A stretch of DNA of 55,734 bases from Flavobacterium hibisci. GTDB lineage: Bacteria > Bacteroidota > Bacteroidia > Flavobacteriales > Flavobacteriaceae. How positions within the stretch are numbered: position 1 is the first letter of the stretch; each line of letters opens with the position of its first letter. The notes below the pieces were generated by a model that searched no databases, was not told where the DNA came from, and saw only the letters and a program-made list of their open reading frames with translations. The position numbers were made by a program, and so were the translations under genes. Shown one piece after another: positions 42,497-51,696 of the stretch. The stretch spans positions 1-55,734 of the forward strand of contig NZ_JAIQDW010000025.1 of the NCBI RefSeq assembly GCF_020026925.1, in the 5' to 3' direction.

Positions 42497-43789
42497 TTGA
42501 GAGTTTCCATTCACAAGCATATTCCGGATCCGGAACAGTTTAAGCAGCAGCTTTTAAGTTGGTCACAACAATTTCGAGAGGTTATTTTTTTGGATAGCAA
42601 TTCCTATCCGCAAGAATATTCCAGTTTCGATTGCTTGATGGCTGTTGATGCTTTTACATCATTAAAAACCGATTTCCATAATGCGTTTGAAGATTTAAAA
42701 CAATATCAACAAATAACAAAAGACTGGCTTTTTGGTTACTTGTCTTATGATCTGAAAAATGATATTGAGTCTTTGAAGTCATCCAATTTTGACGGGCTGA
42801 ATTTCCCGGATTTATTTTTCTTTCAGCCAAAAAAGATTTTTTTATTGAAAGAAAATCAGCTTGAAATCAGCTATTTGTTGCTTTGTGACGATGAGGTTGA
42901 AGAAGATTTTCAGGAAATTATTCAAAATAAAAATGACTCTTTTGAATCATTTGATAAAGTCGAAATACAACAGCGAATTTCAAAAGAATTGTATCTCGAA
43001 AAAGTAATAAAAATGCTGGAACACATTCATGCAGGTGATATGTACGAAGCTAATTTTTGTATGGAATTTTTTGCTGAGGATGCCATTATTAATCCACTGG
43101 AAAAATTTCAAAAACTGAATGAGATTTCAAAAGCGCCTTTTTCGGTTTTCTTTAAAAATAATAAACAATTTTTGCTTTCTGCTTCACCGGAACGTTATCT
43201 AAAAAAAACGGGAGATACCATTATTTCCCAGCCCATAAAAGGAACTTCAAAACGATTTTCAGATGTGAATCAGGATGAAGAGTCGAAACAAAGTCTTGAA
43301 AACGACGCTAAAGAACGTGCTGAGAATATCATGATTACTGATTTGGTTCGAAATGACTTATCACATACCGCACAAAAAGGTTCGGTAGAAGTTACGGAAC
43401 TCTGTAAAATTTATTCCTTTTTGCAGGTACATCAAATGATTTCTACTGTAACTTCAAAATTAGATTCGCAATATTCTCCTGTAGATGTTTTAATAACAAC
43501 TTTTCCAATGGGAAGTATGACTGGTGCTCCGAAGATTTCGGTAATGAAAATTATTGAAAATCTGGAAGAAACCAAACGAGGTTTGTATAGCGGTGCAGTA
43601 GGTTATTTTACTCCAGAAGGTGATTTTGATTTTAATGTTGTAATCAGAAGTATTTTGTATAATCAGGAAAATAAATATGTTTCGTTTTCTGTTGGAAGCG
43701 CTATCACAGCTCAGTCTGTTCCTGAAAAAGAATATGAAGAATGTTTGTTAAAGGCGAAAGCAATGTCTGAGGTTTTACAGTCTTTTTAG
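42497..43789 (+). CDS. pabB: Aminodeoxychorismate synthase component I (chorismate-binding enzyme)
   Basis: The protein has 430 residues read from a TTG start; no ATG with a better fit lies upstream. The chorismate-binding C-terminal domain has SASPERYLKK, PIKGTSKR, ITDLVRNDLS and FPMGSMTGAPK, the key blocks of anthranilate and aminodeoxychorismate synthases. The shortened N-terminal domain and GSMTGAPK fit PabB better than TrpE. It makes 4-amino-4-deoxychorismate for folate. No glutamine amidotransferase adjoins it. The dipeptide epimerase gene follows 33 bases downstream and is probably cotranscribed. Confidence 0.88.
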   Translation: MRVSIHKHIPDPEQFKQQLLSWSQQFREVIFLDSNSYPQEYSSFDCLMAVDAFTSLKTDFHNAFEDLKQYQQITKDWLFGYLSYDLKNDIESLKSSNFDGLNFPDLFFFQPKKIFLLKENQLEISYLLLCDDEVEEDFQEIIQNKNDSFESFDKVEIQQRISKELYLEKVIKMLEHIHAGDMYEANFCMEFFAEDAIINPLEKFQKLNEISKAPFSVFFKNNKQFLLSASPERYLKKTGDTIISQPIKGTSKRFSDVNQDEESKQSLENDAKERAENIMITDLVRNDLSHTAQKGSVEVTELCKIYSFLQVHQMISTVTSKLDSQYSPVDVLITTFPMGSMTGAPKISVMKIIENLEETKRGLYSGAVGYFTPEGDFDFNVVIRSILYNQENKYVSFSVGSAITAQSVPEKEYEECLLKAKAMSEVLQSF

Positions 43790-43822
43790 GTTATTGAAAA
43801 GAAAATTTAAAAGTGTTTACAT

Positions 43823-44833
43823 ATGAAATTAATTTTAAGAGCATATAATCTAAAGCTAAAACACACTTTTAGAATTTCAAGGAAATCTATCGATTTTCAG
43901 CCATCGATAATAGTGGAATTGCATGAAGATGGAGTCTTCGGATATGGTGAAGCAACTTCAAATCCGTATTATAATATTACAATTGATATTTTGCAGGCGG
44001 ATATTGAAAAAATCCGTGCAATTATAGAAAAAACGTCTGGCGAAACTCCTGAAGAATTTTGGCTGAAAATAAATCCGTTTTTAAAGCACAATCCTTTTGC
44101 TTTATGTGCCCTGGATAATGCCTATAATGATTTGTATGCACGAAAAAAGGGTAAAAAACTGTATGAATTGTGGAATTATGATATTAGTAATAATCCATTA
44201 ACGAATTATACCATTGGGATTGACAGTATTGCAAACATGGTCCTGAAAATGAAGGGATTTCCATGGCCGATTTACAAAATAAAGTTAGGTACTTCTGAGG
44301 ATATTGCAATTGTAACTGAGTTACGAAAACATACAGATGCGGTTTTTAGGGTGGATGCGAATTGCGCCTGGACTGTTGATGAAACTCTGAAAAATGCTGT
44401 TGTTTTAAAGGATTTAGGTGTTGAATTTATTGAGCAGCCTTTGAAAGCAAATGATTGGGAAGGACATAAGGAAGTTTTTGAAAATTCTGTTTTGCCTGTG
44501 ATAGCTGATGAAAGTTGTATCACAGAATCAGACGTTACAAAATGCCACAATCATTTTCATGGTGTAAATATAAAATTAATGAAATGCGGAGGAATAACCC
44601 CGGGAAGAAGAATGATTACTGAAGCTAAAAAGCTGGGACTAAAAACGATGGTGGGCTGTATGACAGAATCTACTGTTGGAATTTCAGCAATAGCACATTT
44701 GTTGCCGGAATTAGATTATGTTGACATGGATGGCTCGTTATTATTAGCAGAAGATATTGCGTCTGGTGTAACGATAAAGGATGGTAAGACATATTATCCG
44801 GACCGAACAGGAACTGGTGTGATTTTATTCTAA
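43823..44833 (+). CDS. Dipeptide epimerase (L-Ala-D/L-Glu epimerase type)
   Basis: The protein has 336 residues of the enolase superfamily. The KxK pair is in YKIKLGT, metal ligands are in FRVDANCAW, EFIEQPL and IADESC, and the second catalytic lysine is in NIKLMKCGG. These match YcjG/YkfB-type dipeptide epimerases, which convert L-Ala-D-Glu from peptidoglycan turnover into L-Ala-L-Glu. This links it to the recycling genes at 13-20 kb, although it sits with pabB. Specificity for other dipeptides cannot be excluded. Confidence 0.88.
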   Translation: MKLILRAYNLKLKHTFRISRKSIDFQPSIIVELHEDGVFGYGEATSNPYYNITIDILQADIEKIRAIIEKTSGETPEEFWLKINPFLKHNPFALCALDNAYNDLYARKKGKKLYELWNYDISNNPLTNYTIGIDSIANMVLKMKGFPWPIYKIKLGTSEDIAIVTELRKHTDAVFRVDANCAWTVDETLKNAVVLKDLGVEFIEQPLKANDWEGHKEVFENSVLPVIADESCITESDVTKCHNHFHGVNIKLMKCGGITPGRRMITEAKKLGLKTMVGCMTESTVGISAIAHLLPELDYVDMDGSLLLAEDIASGVTIKDGKTYYPDRTGTGVILF

Positions 44834-44853
44834 TATTTCTTTTTAAAATAGTG

Positions 44854-44861
44854 TAACTTTG
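44854..44861 (+). promoter_or_regulatory. -7 element upstream of the DUF1456 gene
   Basis: TAACTTTG matches TAnnTTTG 64 bases before the start. TATTTC about 14 bases upstream is a weak -33. Confidence 0.45.
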
Positions 44862-44925
44862 CAAAATAAAACTGAGGGAAAAACAAATAAAACTTTAAAC
44901 CTCAAACCTGAAACAAAACAAAAAA

Positions 44926-45390
44926 ATGACAAACAACGATATCTTAAAAAAACTTCGCGTGGCTTTGATGCTTCGTGATGATCAAATAGTTGAAATTTTA
45001 GAATTGGTAGATTTTAGAATTTCAAAATCAGAATTAGGTGCTTTTTTCAGAGCTGAAGATCATCCTAATTATATGGAATGCGGTGATCAGGTTTTGCGTA
45101 ACTTTTTAAACGGACTGGTTATTCATTTGAGAGGAACGAAAGAAAATCCGAAAAACCCGAATGATGTCTTAGCGAAACATAAAGCTGAAATTCCAAAGAA
45201 AGATAATGCGAAAGACAGGCCTGAATTTAAGGTAAGTCCAAAAGACAGCGAAAGAGGGAGAGGAGATCAAAGTCCTTCGAAATCTGGTTCGGCTGCTAAA
45301 AAGCCTAAAAAGAAAGAATTCCCAAAAGGTAATGGGAAAATACAAGTTGTAGAAAAAGTAGTTTACAAAAACGGTAAGAATAAGAAATAA
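44926..45390 (+). CDS. DUF1456 family protein (YehS-like)
   Basis: The protein has 154 residues. Two DUF1456 repeats lie within the first 75 (NNDILKKLRVALMLRDDQI, then FFRAEDHPNYMECGDQVLRN). The last 75 residues are a lysine- and proline-rich tail (KKPKKKEFPKG), likely disordered and able to bind nucleic acids or acidic partners. The function of the family is unknown. It stands alone with its own promoter. Confidence 0.88.
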   Translation: MTNNDILKKLRVALMLRDDQIVEILELVDFRISKSELGAFFRAEDHPNYMECGDQVLRNFLNGLVIHLRGTKENPKNPNDVLAKHKAEIPKKDNAKDRPEFKVSPKDSERGRGDQSPSKSGSAAKKPKKKEFPKGNGKIQVVEKVVYKNGKNKK

Positions 45391-45418
45391 TTAACCGCAA
45401 GAGTGCAAAGGTTTACGT

Positions 45419-45507
45419 AAAGTTCGCAAAGTTATATGATATACCTTTGCGAACTTTGTGTTTATAATCGTAGTAGTGAGAAAAAAAATATTGCGTGCTT
45501 TGCGGTT
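45419..45507. repeat. Nested hairpin of the AAAGTTCGCAAAG type
   Basis: AAAGTTCGCAAAG (45419-45431) pairs perfectly with CTTTGCGAACTTT (45445-45457). AACCGCAA near 45394 and TTGCGGTT near 45500 form outer arms. It lies between convergent genes and may end the DUF1456 transcript, but the motif also looks like a dispersed repeat. Confidence 0.75.
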
Positions 45508-45512
45508 AAAAA

Positions 45513-45543
45513 AAAATCCACTCCGCAAAACGGAATGGATTTT
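45513..45543 (-). terminator. Terminator of sucC
   Basis: On the minus strand AAAATCCATTCCG pairs with CGGAGTGGATTTT and is followed by more T, 26 bases after the sucC stop. Confidence 0.9.
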
Positions 45544-45568
45544 CAATATAAATTAATTTCTTATTTGA

Positions 45569-46762
45569 TTAAGAAAGAGCGGCTTTAACCTGATCAGCAG
45601 CTTCCTGGAATTGAACAGCTGATAAAATTGGCATACCAGAGTTGTCAATTAATTCTTTTGCAATTTCAGCATTTGTTCCTTGCAAACGAACAATGATTGG
45701 CACATTGATAGCGTCTCCCATGTTTTTGTAAGCGTCAACAACACCCTGAGCAACACGGTCACAACGAACGATTCCTCCAAAGATGTTAATTAAGATCGCT
45801 TTTACGTTTGGATCTTTCAAGATGATACGGAAAGCTGTTTCCACACGCTTAGCATCAGCAGTTCCTCCTACGTCAAGGAAGTTAGCAGGTTCGAAACCAG
45901 CGTATTTAATTAAGTCCATAGTTGCCATTGCAAGACCTGCACCGTTTACCATACATCCTACAGTACCGTCAAGGTCAACATAGTTTAGACCAACTTCTTT
46001 AGCTTCAACTTCGATTGGGTTCTCCTCACGAATATCACGCATTTCAGCATATTTTGGTTGTCTGTACAAAGCGTTATCATCGATATTTACTTTAGCATCA
46101 ACAGCCATAATTTTGTTGTCAGATGTTTTTAAAACCGGGTTGATTTCAAACATAGAAGCATCAGAACCAATGTAAGCATTGTATAAAGCATCGATGAATT
46201 TCACCATTTCTTTAAAAGCATTTCCGGAAAGACCTAAATTAAAAGCAATTCTTCTAGCCTGGAAACCTTGTAAACCTACAGAAGGATCAACTTCTTCAGT
46301 AAAAATTAAGTGTGGTGTGTGTTCAGCAACTTCTTCGATATCCATTCCACCTTCAGTAGAATACATGATCATATTGCGACCTGTAGCTCTATTCAATAAA
46401 ACAGAAACATAAAATTCAGAAGTTTCACTTTCACCAGGATAGTAAACATCTTCAGCTACTAAAACTTTGTTTACTTTTTTACCCTCAGCAGAAGTTTGAG
46501 GTGTAATTAACTGCATTCCGATGATTTGTCCTGCAATTTCTTCAACTTGCTGTAAGTTTTTAGCAAGTTTAACTCCACCACCTTTTCCACGACCACCTGC
46601 GTGAATTTGTGCTTTAATTACATGCCATCCTGTTCCGGTTTCAGCAGTTAATTGTTTTGCAGCAGCAACAGCTTCAACCGCATTGTTAGCTACAATTCCG
46701 CGTTGAATGCGTACTCCGTAACTCGCTAGAATTTCTTTTCCTTGATATTCGTGTATGTTCAT
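45569..46762 (-). CDS. sucC: Succinyl-CoA synthetase, beta subunit
   Basis: I choose ATG 46762 (MNIHEYQGKEILASYGV), the conserved family start; the longer frame adds 20 unrelated residues. The protein has 397 residues. The ATP-grasp N-terminal half includes IHAGGRGKGGGVKLAKN. The C-terminal ligase domain has GYxGF-type ANFLDVGGTAD and INIFGGIVRCD. With SucD it forms ATP or GTP from succinyl-CoA in the citric-acid cycle. sucD is not adjacent, which is common in Bacteroidota. A clear promoter precedes it. Confidence 0.95.
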   Translation of the reverse strand: MNIHEYQGKEILASYGVRIQRGIVANNAVEAVAAAKQLTAETGTGWHVIKAQIHAGGRGKGGGVKLAKNLQQVEEIAGQIIGMQLITPQTSAEGKKVNKVLVAEDVYYPGESETSEFYVSVLLNRATGRNMIMYSTEGGMDIEEVAEHTPHLIFTEEVDPSVGLQGFQARRIAFNLGLSGNAFKEMVKFIDALYNAYIGSDASMFEINPVLKTSDNKIMAVDAKVNIDDNALYRQPKYAEMRDIREENPIEVEAKEVGLNYVDLDGTVGCMVNGAGLAMATMDLIKYAGFEPANFLDVGGTADAKRVETAFRIILKDPNVKAILINIFGGIVRCDRVAQGVVDAYKNMGDAINVPIIVRLQGTNAEIAKELIDNSGMPILSAVQFQEAADQVKAALS

Positions 46763-46810
46763 AATATAGAATTTGTCTGGTTCTGAATTTATTTCAGAAT
46801 AAAAGTGCGA

Positions 46811-46842
46811 CAAAAGTAGCAAAATTGAACTAAAAACTAAAA
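46811..46842 (-). promoter_or_regulatory. Promoter of sucC
   Basis: On the minus strand TTTTAG (46837-46842) and TACTTTTG (46811-46818) are 18 bases apart. The leader is about 45 bases. The same TTTTAG/TACTTTTG pair occurs before tpx. Confidence 0.7.
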
Positions 46843-47177
46843 TCTTTTTTAATTAATAATAAACCAATCTTACTTTGTTAAATTAATTTAATTAAAGTCA
46901 AAAAAAGATTAAGCCAAAATATCTTTATTGTTAATTCTAAACCACTATATCGTTTTAGAATTAACATAAAAGCAACGTATTTTAAGAGCTAATTGTTGAT
47001 TTTTCTTAATATAATTTAAAACCGATTGTGATTTTGGCAATTCACAATGGGTTCTATAATATTATTATCATTTAAGAACCCTTTTTCTAATATTCCTATA
47101 AAAATATAAGGCAAAGTATAATTTTGGTACATTATATTTAATGAAATCTTTATTTTTGTAAAAAAAAAATATCAAGA
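46843..47177 (+). promoter_or_regulatory. Intergenic region upstream of gltB
   Basis: TATTTTTG at 47151-47158 is a likely -7 element, and TTTTGG at 47122-47127 a possible but distant -33 (24 bases). The sequence is very AT-rich with the poly-T and poly-A tracts usual before strong genes. No gene is visible. Confidence 0.45.
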
Positions 47178-50100
47178 ATGAAACTAAAAGAACAAGGCCT
47201 TTATTTGCCAGAATTCGAGCATGAAAACTGCGGAGCTGGTTTTATCTGCAATCTTAAAGGAGAAAAGACAAACCAAATTATTCATGACGCTCTTGAGATT
47301 CTAGTTAAGCTGGAACACAGAGGTGGAGTGAGTGCTGATGGAAAAACAGGGGATGGAGCTGGACTTTTAATTGATATTCCTCATGATTATTTCAAGAGGA
47401 TATGTGATTTTGAATTGCCTGCTGCACGTGAGTATGCTGTTGGAATGGTATTTTTACCAAAAATTAAGAATCAATACGATTTTTGTAAAGAGGTTTTTGA
47501 AAAAGAAATAAAAGCGCAGGGACTTTCTGTTTTAGGATGGAGAGAAGTACCGGTTGACTCTTCTCAGCTGGGAGAAATTGCTTTGGCATCAGAACCAACT
47601 ATCGAGCAAATCTTTATTGGAAAAAACGAAGCTATTGAAGATGCTGTTTTTAAAGCGAAATTATATGCAGCGCGTAAAATTACAGAGCATAGCATCAGAC
47701 ATTCCAAAATATCCCAAAGCTCGTATTTTTATCTTCCAAGTTTATCTACTACGACTATAATATATAAAGGTATTATTATGCCTGAAGATATTGGTCCATA
47801 CTATACTGATTTACAACAAACGGATTTAGTAACACGTTTGGCTTTAGTTCACCAGCGTTTTTCTACTAATACAATGCCTACGTGGGAATTGGCCCAGCCA
47901 TTCAGATACATGTGTCAAAATGGTGAGATCAATACTTTGCGTGGTAACGTGAGCAGAATGCGTGTTCGTGAGGAAATTATGAAAAGCGAGGTTTTCGGAC
48001 CACAAATCGATAAATTATTCCCAATCATTTTACCAGGAAAATCAGATTCAGCTTCTATGGATATGGTGGTGGAATTGTTAACACATACCGGAAGATCATT
48101 ACCTGAAGTAATGATGATGATGATTCCTGAGGCATGGGAAAAACACAAAACAATGTCTCCTGAAAGAAAAGCATTCTATGAGTACAATGCTTGTATTATG
48201 GAGCCATGGGATGGTCCTGCCTCTGTGCCGTTTTCAGATGGGGATTATGTAGGGGCATTGTTAGATCGTAACGGACTAAGACCTTCAAGATATACAGTTA
48301 CAAAAAGCGGTAAATTAATAATGGCTTCTGAAATTGGAGTCGTTGAAGTACCGGCAGAAGACGTTGAAAGTCATGGTAGATTAGAGCCTGGTAAAATGTT
48401 CCTTGTGGATATGAATGAAGGGCGTATTATCAATGACGAAGAAATCAAAAGCAAAATTGTTTCTGAAAGACCTTATCAGGAATGGTTGGATCAATACAGA
48501 TTACACTTAAGAGATGTTCCTGAAACATCAGATGTTTGCCCGGTTGAAACTAGTGATCTGCCTACAAGAGAGCGTCTTTTTAATTATACTTTAGAAGATA
48601 TTCAGGATGTAATTACGCCAATGGCCCAGACAGGTAAAGAAGCGTTGGGTTCAATGGGAATTGATACGCCTCTTGCTGTATTATCAGACAGACCACAGTT
48701 GATTCCTAATTATTTCAAACAATTATTCGCTCAGGTGACGAATCCGCCTTTGGATGGTATCCGTGAAGAAATTGTTACGGATATTGCTTTGAACTTAGGT
48801 CAGGACCGTAATATTTTTGATATTACAAGTAAGCAGTGTCGTAAATTAAGAATCCAGAATCCGGTTATTTCTAACGGTGACTTAGAAAAAATCAGAACTA
48901 TTTCTATCGATAACTTCAAAGCAGAAACCTTTAAAATTTTATATCCTAAAGCAGAGGGTATGAACGGTTTAGAAAATGCTTTGGATGCTATTATTGTACA
49001 AATTACAAAAGCGGTAGAAAGAGGAACAAATATTATTATTCTTTCTGACAGAGGGGTGAATAAAGAGTTTGCTCCAATCCCGGCTTTATTGGCTTGTTCC
49101 TATGTAAATCATCAGATGAACCGTTTGCGTAAGCGTTCTTATTTTGATATTATCATGGAATCTGCAGAGCCTCGTGAACCACATCATTTTGCTACATTAT
49201 TCGGATACGGTGCAAGTGCAATCAATCCTTACATGGTAAATGAAATCATTCGTGTTCAGGTTCAGGAAGGATTTATTACCGGAATTTCAGAACAAAAAGC
49301 GGTTGATAATTTCAATAAAGCAATTGGTTCAGGAATTTTGAAAATTATGAATAAAATCGGAATCTCAACTTTACATTCGTACAGAGGTTCTCAGATTTTT
49401 GAAATTGTTGGATTCAATTCTAAATTCGTTGAAAAATATTTCCCATATACCACTTCAAGAATTGAGGGTATCGGATTATACGAAATCGAAAAAGAAATTA
49501 CAGAAAGATATAAATATGCTTATCCTGATAAACTAATTCCAAGCAGATTAGGTTTAAATATTGGAGGAGAATACAGATGGAGACGTAACGGAGAAAGACA
49601 CTTGTTTAATCCTACAACCATTGCAAAATTACAGCAGGCAGTTCGATTGAGTGATCAGGACAGTTATGATGTGTATTCAAACACAATCAACGATCAGGCT
49701 AAGAGTTTAATGACGATTCGTGGATTATTTGAATTTGATAATTTAAATCCAATTCCATTAGAAGAAGTAGAGCCTTGGACAGAAATTGTAAAACGCTTTA
49801 AAACGGGTGCAATGTCTTACGGATCGATTTCAAGAGAAGCACACGAAAATTTAGCCATTGCAATGAACCGTATTGGAGGAAAATCCAATTCAGGTGAAGG
49901 TGGGGAAGACAGAAAACGTTTCCAGCCGGATATCAATGGAGACAGCCGTAACTCGGCTATCAAACAGGTTGCTTCCGGACGTTTTGGGGTTACTTCTCAC
50001 TATCTGACAAATGCAAAAGAAATTCAGATTAAAATGGCTCAGGGTGCTAAACCTGGAGAAGGTGGTCAGTTGCCTGGAGAAAAAGTATTGCCATGGATTG

Positions 50101-51692
50101 CAGAAGCACGTAACTCAACTCCTTTTGTAGGATTGATTTCGCCTCCGCCACACCACGATATTTACTCCATTGAAGATTTGGCACAATTGATCTTCGACCT
50201 GAAAAATGCGAACAGAGAAGCCCGTATCAATGTGAAACTGGTTTCTGAAGTAGGTGTCGGTACAATTGCTGCCGGTGTTGCTAAAGCAAAAGCAGATGTT
50301 GTTTTAATTGCAGGTTATGACGGAGGAACAGGAGCTTCTCCTTTAACATCATTAAAACACGCAGGTCTTCCTTGGGAACTTGGATTAGCAGAAGCACAGC
50401 AGACATTAGTGTTAAATAACTTAAGAAGCAGAATTGTTGTGGAGTGTGACGGTCAGTTAAAAACAGGACGAGACGTTGCTATAGCTGCTTTATTAGGAGC
50501 TGAAGAATTTGGTTTCGCAACTGCACCTCTTGTAGCTTCAGGCTGTATTATGATGCGTAAGTGTCACCTGAATACTTGTCCTGTCGGAATTGCTACTCAG
50601 GATAAAGAGTTGCGTAAAAATTTCAAAGGAACTCCGGAACACGTTATTAATTTCTTCTACTATGTTGCAGAAGAATTAAGAGGTATTATGGCTCAGTTAG
50701 GTTTCAGAACGTTAGCTGAAATGGTAGGTCAGACAGATAAAATCAATTCAAACAAAGCTATTGAGCATTATAAAGCGAAAGGATTAGATTTGTCTTCAAT
50801 ACTGCACAGACCAGATGCTTACAAGAAAATGCCGATCCGTAATACGGAAAAGCAAGATCATGGATTAGAGGGAGTACTGGATTTCCAAATCCTTAGAGAT
50901 TCTCACCGTGCTTTGTACAGAAAAGAAAAAATGACTTTATCATACCCAATTAACAACATTAATCGTTCTGTTGGTGCTATTGTAAGTAATGAGATTTCTA
51001 AAATATACGGTCACCTTGGATTACCTGAGGATACCTTAAATGTTAATTTTACAGGTTCTGCAGGTCAGAGTTTAGGCGCTTTTAGTGCTCATGGACTAAC
51101 ATTTACTGTAGAAGGAAATACAAACGATTATTTAGGTAAAGGTTTATCCGGAGCTAAATTAATCATCAAAAAGCCTGCAAAAGCAACTTTTGTAGCTGAG
51201 AATAATATCATTGTTGGAAACGTTTGTTTATTTGGTGCAATCGAAGGAGAAGCTTACATTAACGGTATAGCCGGAGAGCGATTTGCAGTACGTAATTCTG
51301 GAGCGATTGCTGTAGTGGAAGGTGTTGGAGATCATGGTTGTGAGTACATGACCGGAGGTAAAGTTGTAGTACTTGGAAACACAGGGCGTAACTTTGCAGC
51401 AGGTATGAGCGGTGGTATCGCTTATGTCTATGATCCTGAACACAAATTTAAAAACGGATTGTGTAATACGGAAACAATCGAATTTGAAACGGTTGAAGGC
51501 GATGATGCTGACGAATTAAGAAATTTGATCGAAAGACACGTTCAGTACACGAACAGTACAAGAGGTACAGCATTATTAAACGATTGGGCAGGAAGCTTAG
51601 ACAATTTTGTAAAAGTGATGCCTACAGAGTACAAAAAAGCGTTGAAACGTCTGGAAACAGAAGAACAAATGGTAGAAGAATTAACAGCATAA
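47178..51692 (+). CDS. gltB: Glutamate synthase, large subunit
   Basis: The protein has 1504 residues, full length. A short propeptide ends before C18 (HENCGAGF), the N-terminal nucleophile of the glutaminase domain. FMN-binding synthase motifs include GGKSNSGEGGEDRKRF and AGYDGGTGASPLTS. A 3Fe-4S site lies at about 1122-1133 (CIMMRKCHLNTCPVG). The beta-helix GXGXG domain closes the protein. It makes two glutamates from glutamine and 2-oxoglutarate. gltD follows after four bases, so the two subunits are co-translated. Confidence 0.97.
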   Translation: MKLKEQGLYLPEFEHENCGAGFICNLKGEKTNQIIHDALEILVKLEHRGGVSADGKTGDGAGLLIDIPHDYFKRICDFELPAAREYAVGMVFLPKIKNQYDFCKEVFEKEIKAQGLSVLGWREVPVDSSQLGEIALASEPTIEQIFIGKNEAIEDAVFKAKLYAARKITEHSIRHSKISQSSYFYLPSLSTTTIIYKGIIMPEDIGPYYTDLQQTDLVTRLALVHQRFSTNTMPTWELAQPFRYMCQNGEINTLRGNVSRMRVREEIMKSEVFGPQIDKLFPIILPGKSDSASMDMVVELLTHTGRSLPEVMMMMIPEAWEKHKTMSPERKAFYEYNACIMEPWDGPASVPFSDGDYVGALLDRNGLRPSRYTVTKSGKLIMASEIGVVEVPAEDVESHGRLEPGKMFLVDMNEGRIINDEEIKSKIVSERPYQEWLDQYRLHLRDVPETSDVCPVETSDLPTRERLFNYTLEDIQDVITPMAQTGKEALGSMGIDTPLAVLSDRPQLIPNYFKQLFAQVTNPPLDGIREEIVTDIALNLGQDRNIFDITSKQCRKLRIQNPVISNGDLEKIRTISIDNFKAETFKILYPKAEGMNGLENALDAIIVQITKAVERGTNIIILSDRGVNKEFAPIPALLACSYVNHQMNRLRKRSYFDIIMESAEPREPHHFATLFGYGASAINPYMVNEIIRVQVQEGFITGISEQKAVDNFNKAIGSGILKIMNKIGISTLHSYRGSQIFEIVGFNSKFVEKYFPYTTSRIEGIGLYEIEKEITERYKYAYPDKLIPSRLGLNIGGEYRWRRNGERHLFNPTTIAKLQQAVRLSDQDSYDVYSNTINDQAKSLMTIRGLFEFDNLNPIPLEEVEPWTEIVKRFKTGAMSYGSISREAHENLAIAMNRIGGKSNSGEGGEDRKRFQPDINGDSRNSAIKQVASGRFGVTSHYLTNAKEIQIKMAQGAKPGEGGQLPGEKVLPWIAEARNSTPFVGLISPPPHHDIYSIEDLAQLIFDLKNANREARINVKLVSEVGVGTIAAGVAKAKADVVLIAGYDGGTGASPLTSLKHAGLPWELGLAEAQQTLVLNNLRSRIVVECDGQLKTGRDVAIAALLGAEEFGFATAPLVASGCIMMRKCHLNTCPVGIATQDKELRKNFKGTPEHVINFFYYVAEELRGIMAQLGFRTLAEMVGQTDKINSNKAIEHYKAKGLDLSSILHRPDAYKKMPIRNTEKQDHGLEGVLDFQILRDSHRALYRKEKMTLSYPINNINRSVGAIVSNEISKIYGHLGLPEDTLNVNFTGSAGQSLGAFSAHGLTFTVEGNTNDYLGKGLSGAKLIIKKPAKATFVAENNIIVGNVCLFGAIEGEAYINGIAGERFAVRNSGAIAVVEGVGDHGCEYMTGGKVVVLGNTGRNFAAGMSGGIAYVYDPEHKFKNGLCNTETIEFETVEGDDADELRNLIERHVQYTNSTRGTALLNDWAGSLDNFVKVMPTEYKKALKRLETEEQMVEELTA

Positions 51693-51696
51693 TACA

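Noticed and set aside
42497..43789. TrpE (anthranilate synthase) instead of PabB
   Set aside because: The short N-terminal domain and the lack of trp neighbours favour PabB, though paralogues of this family can be mixed.
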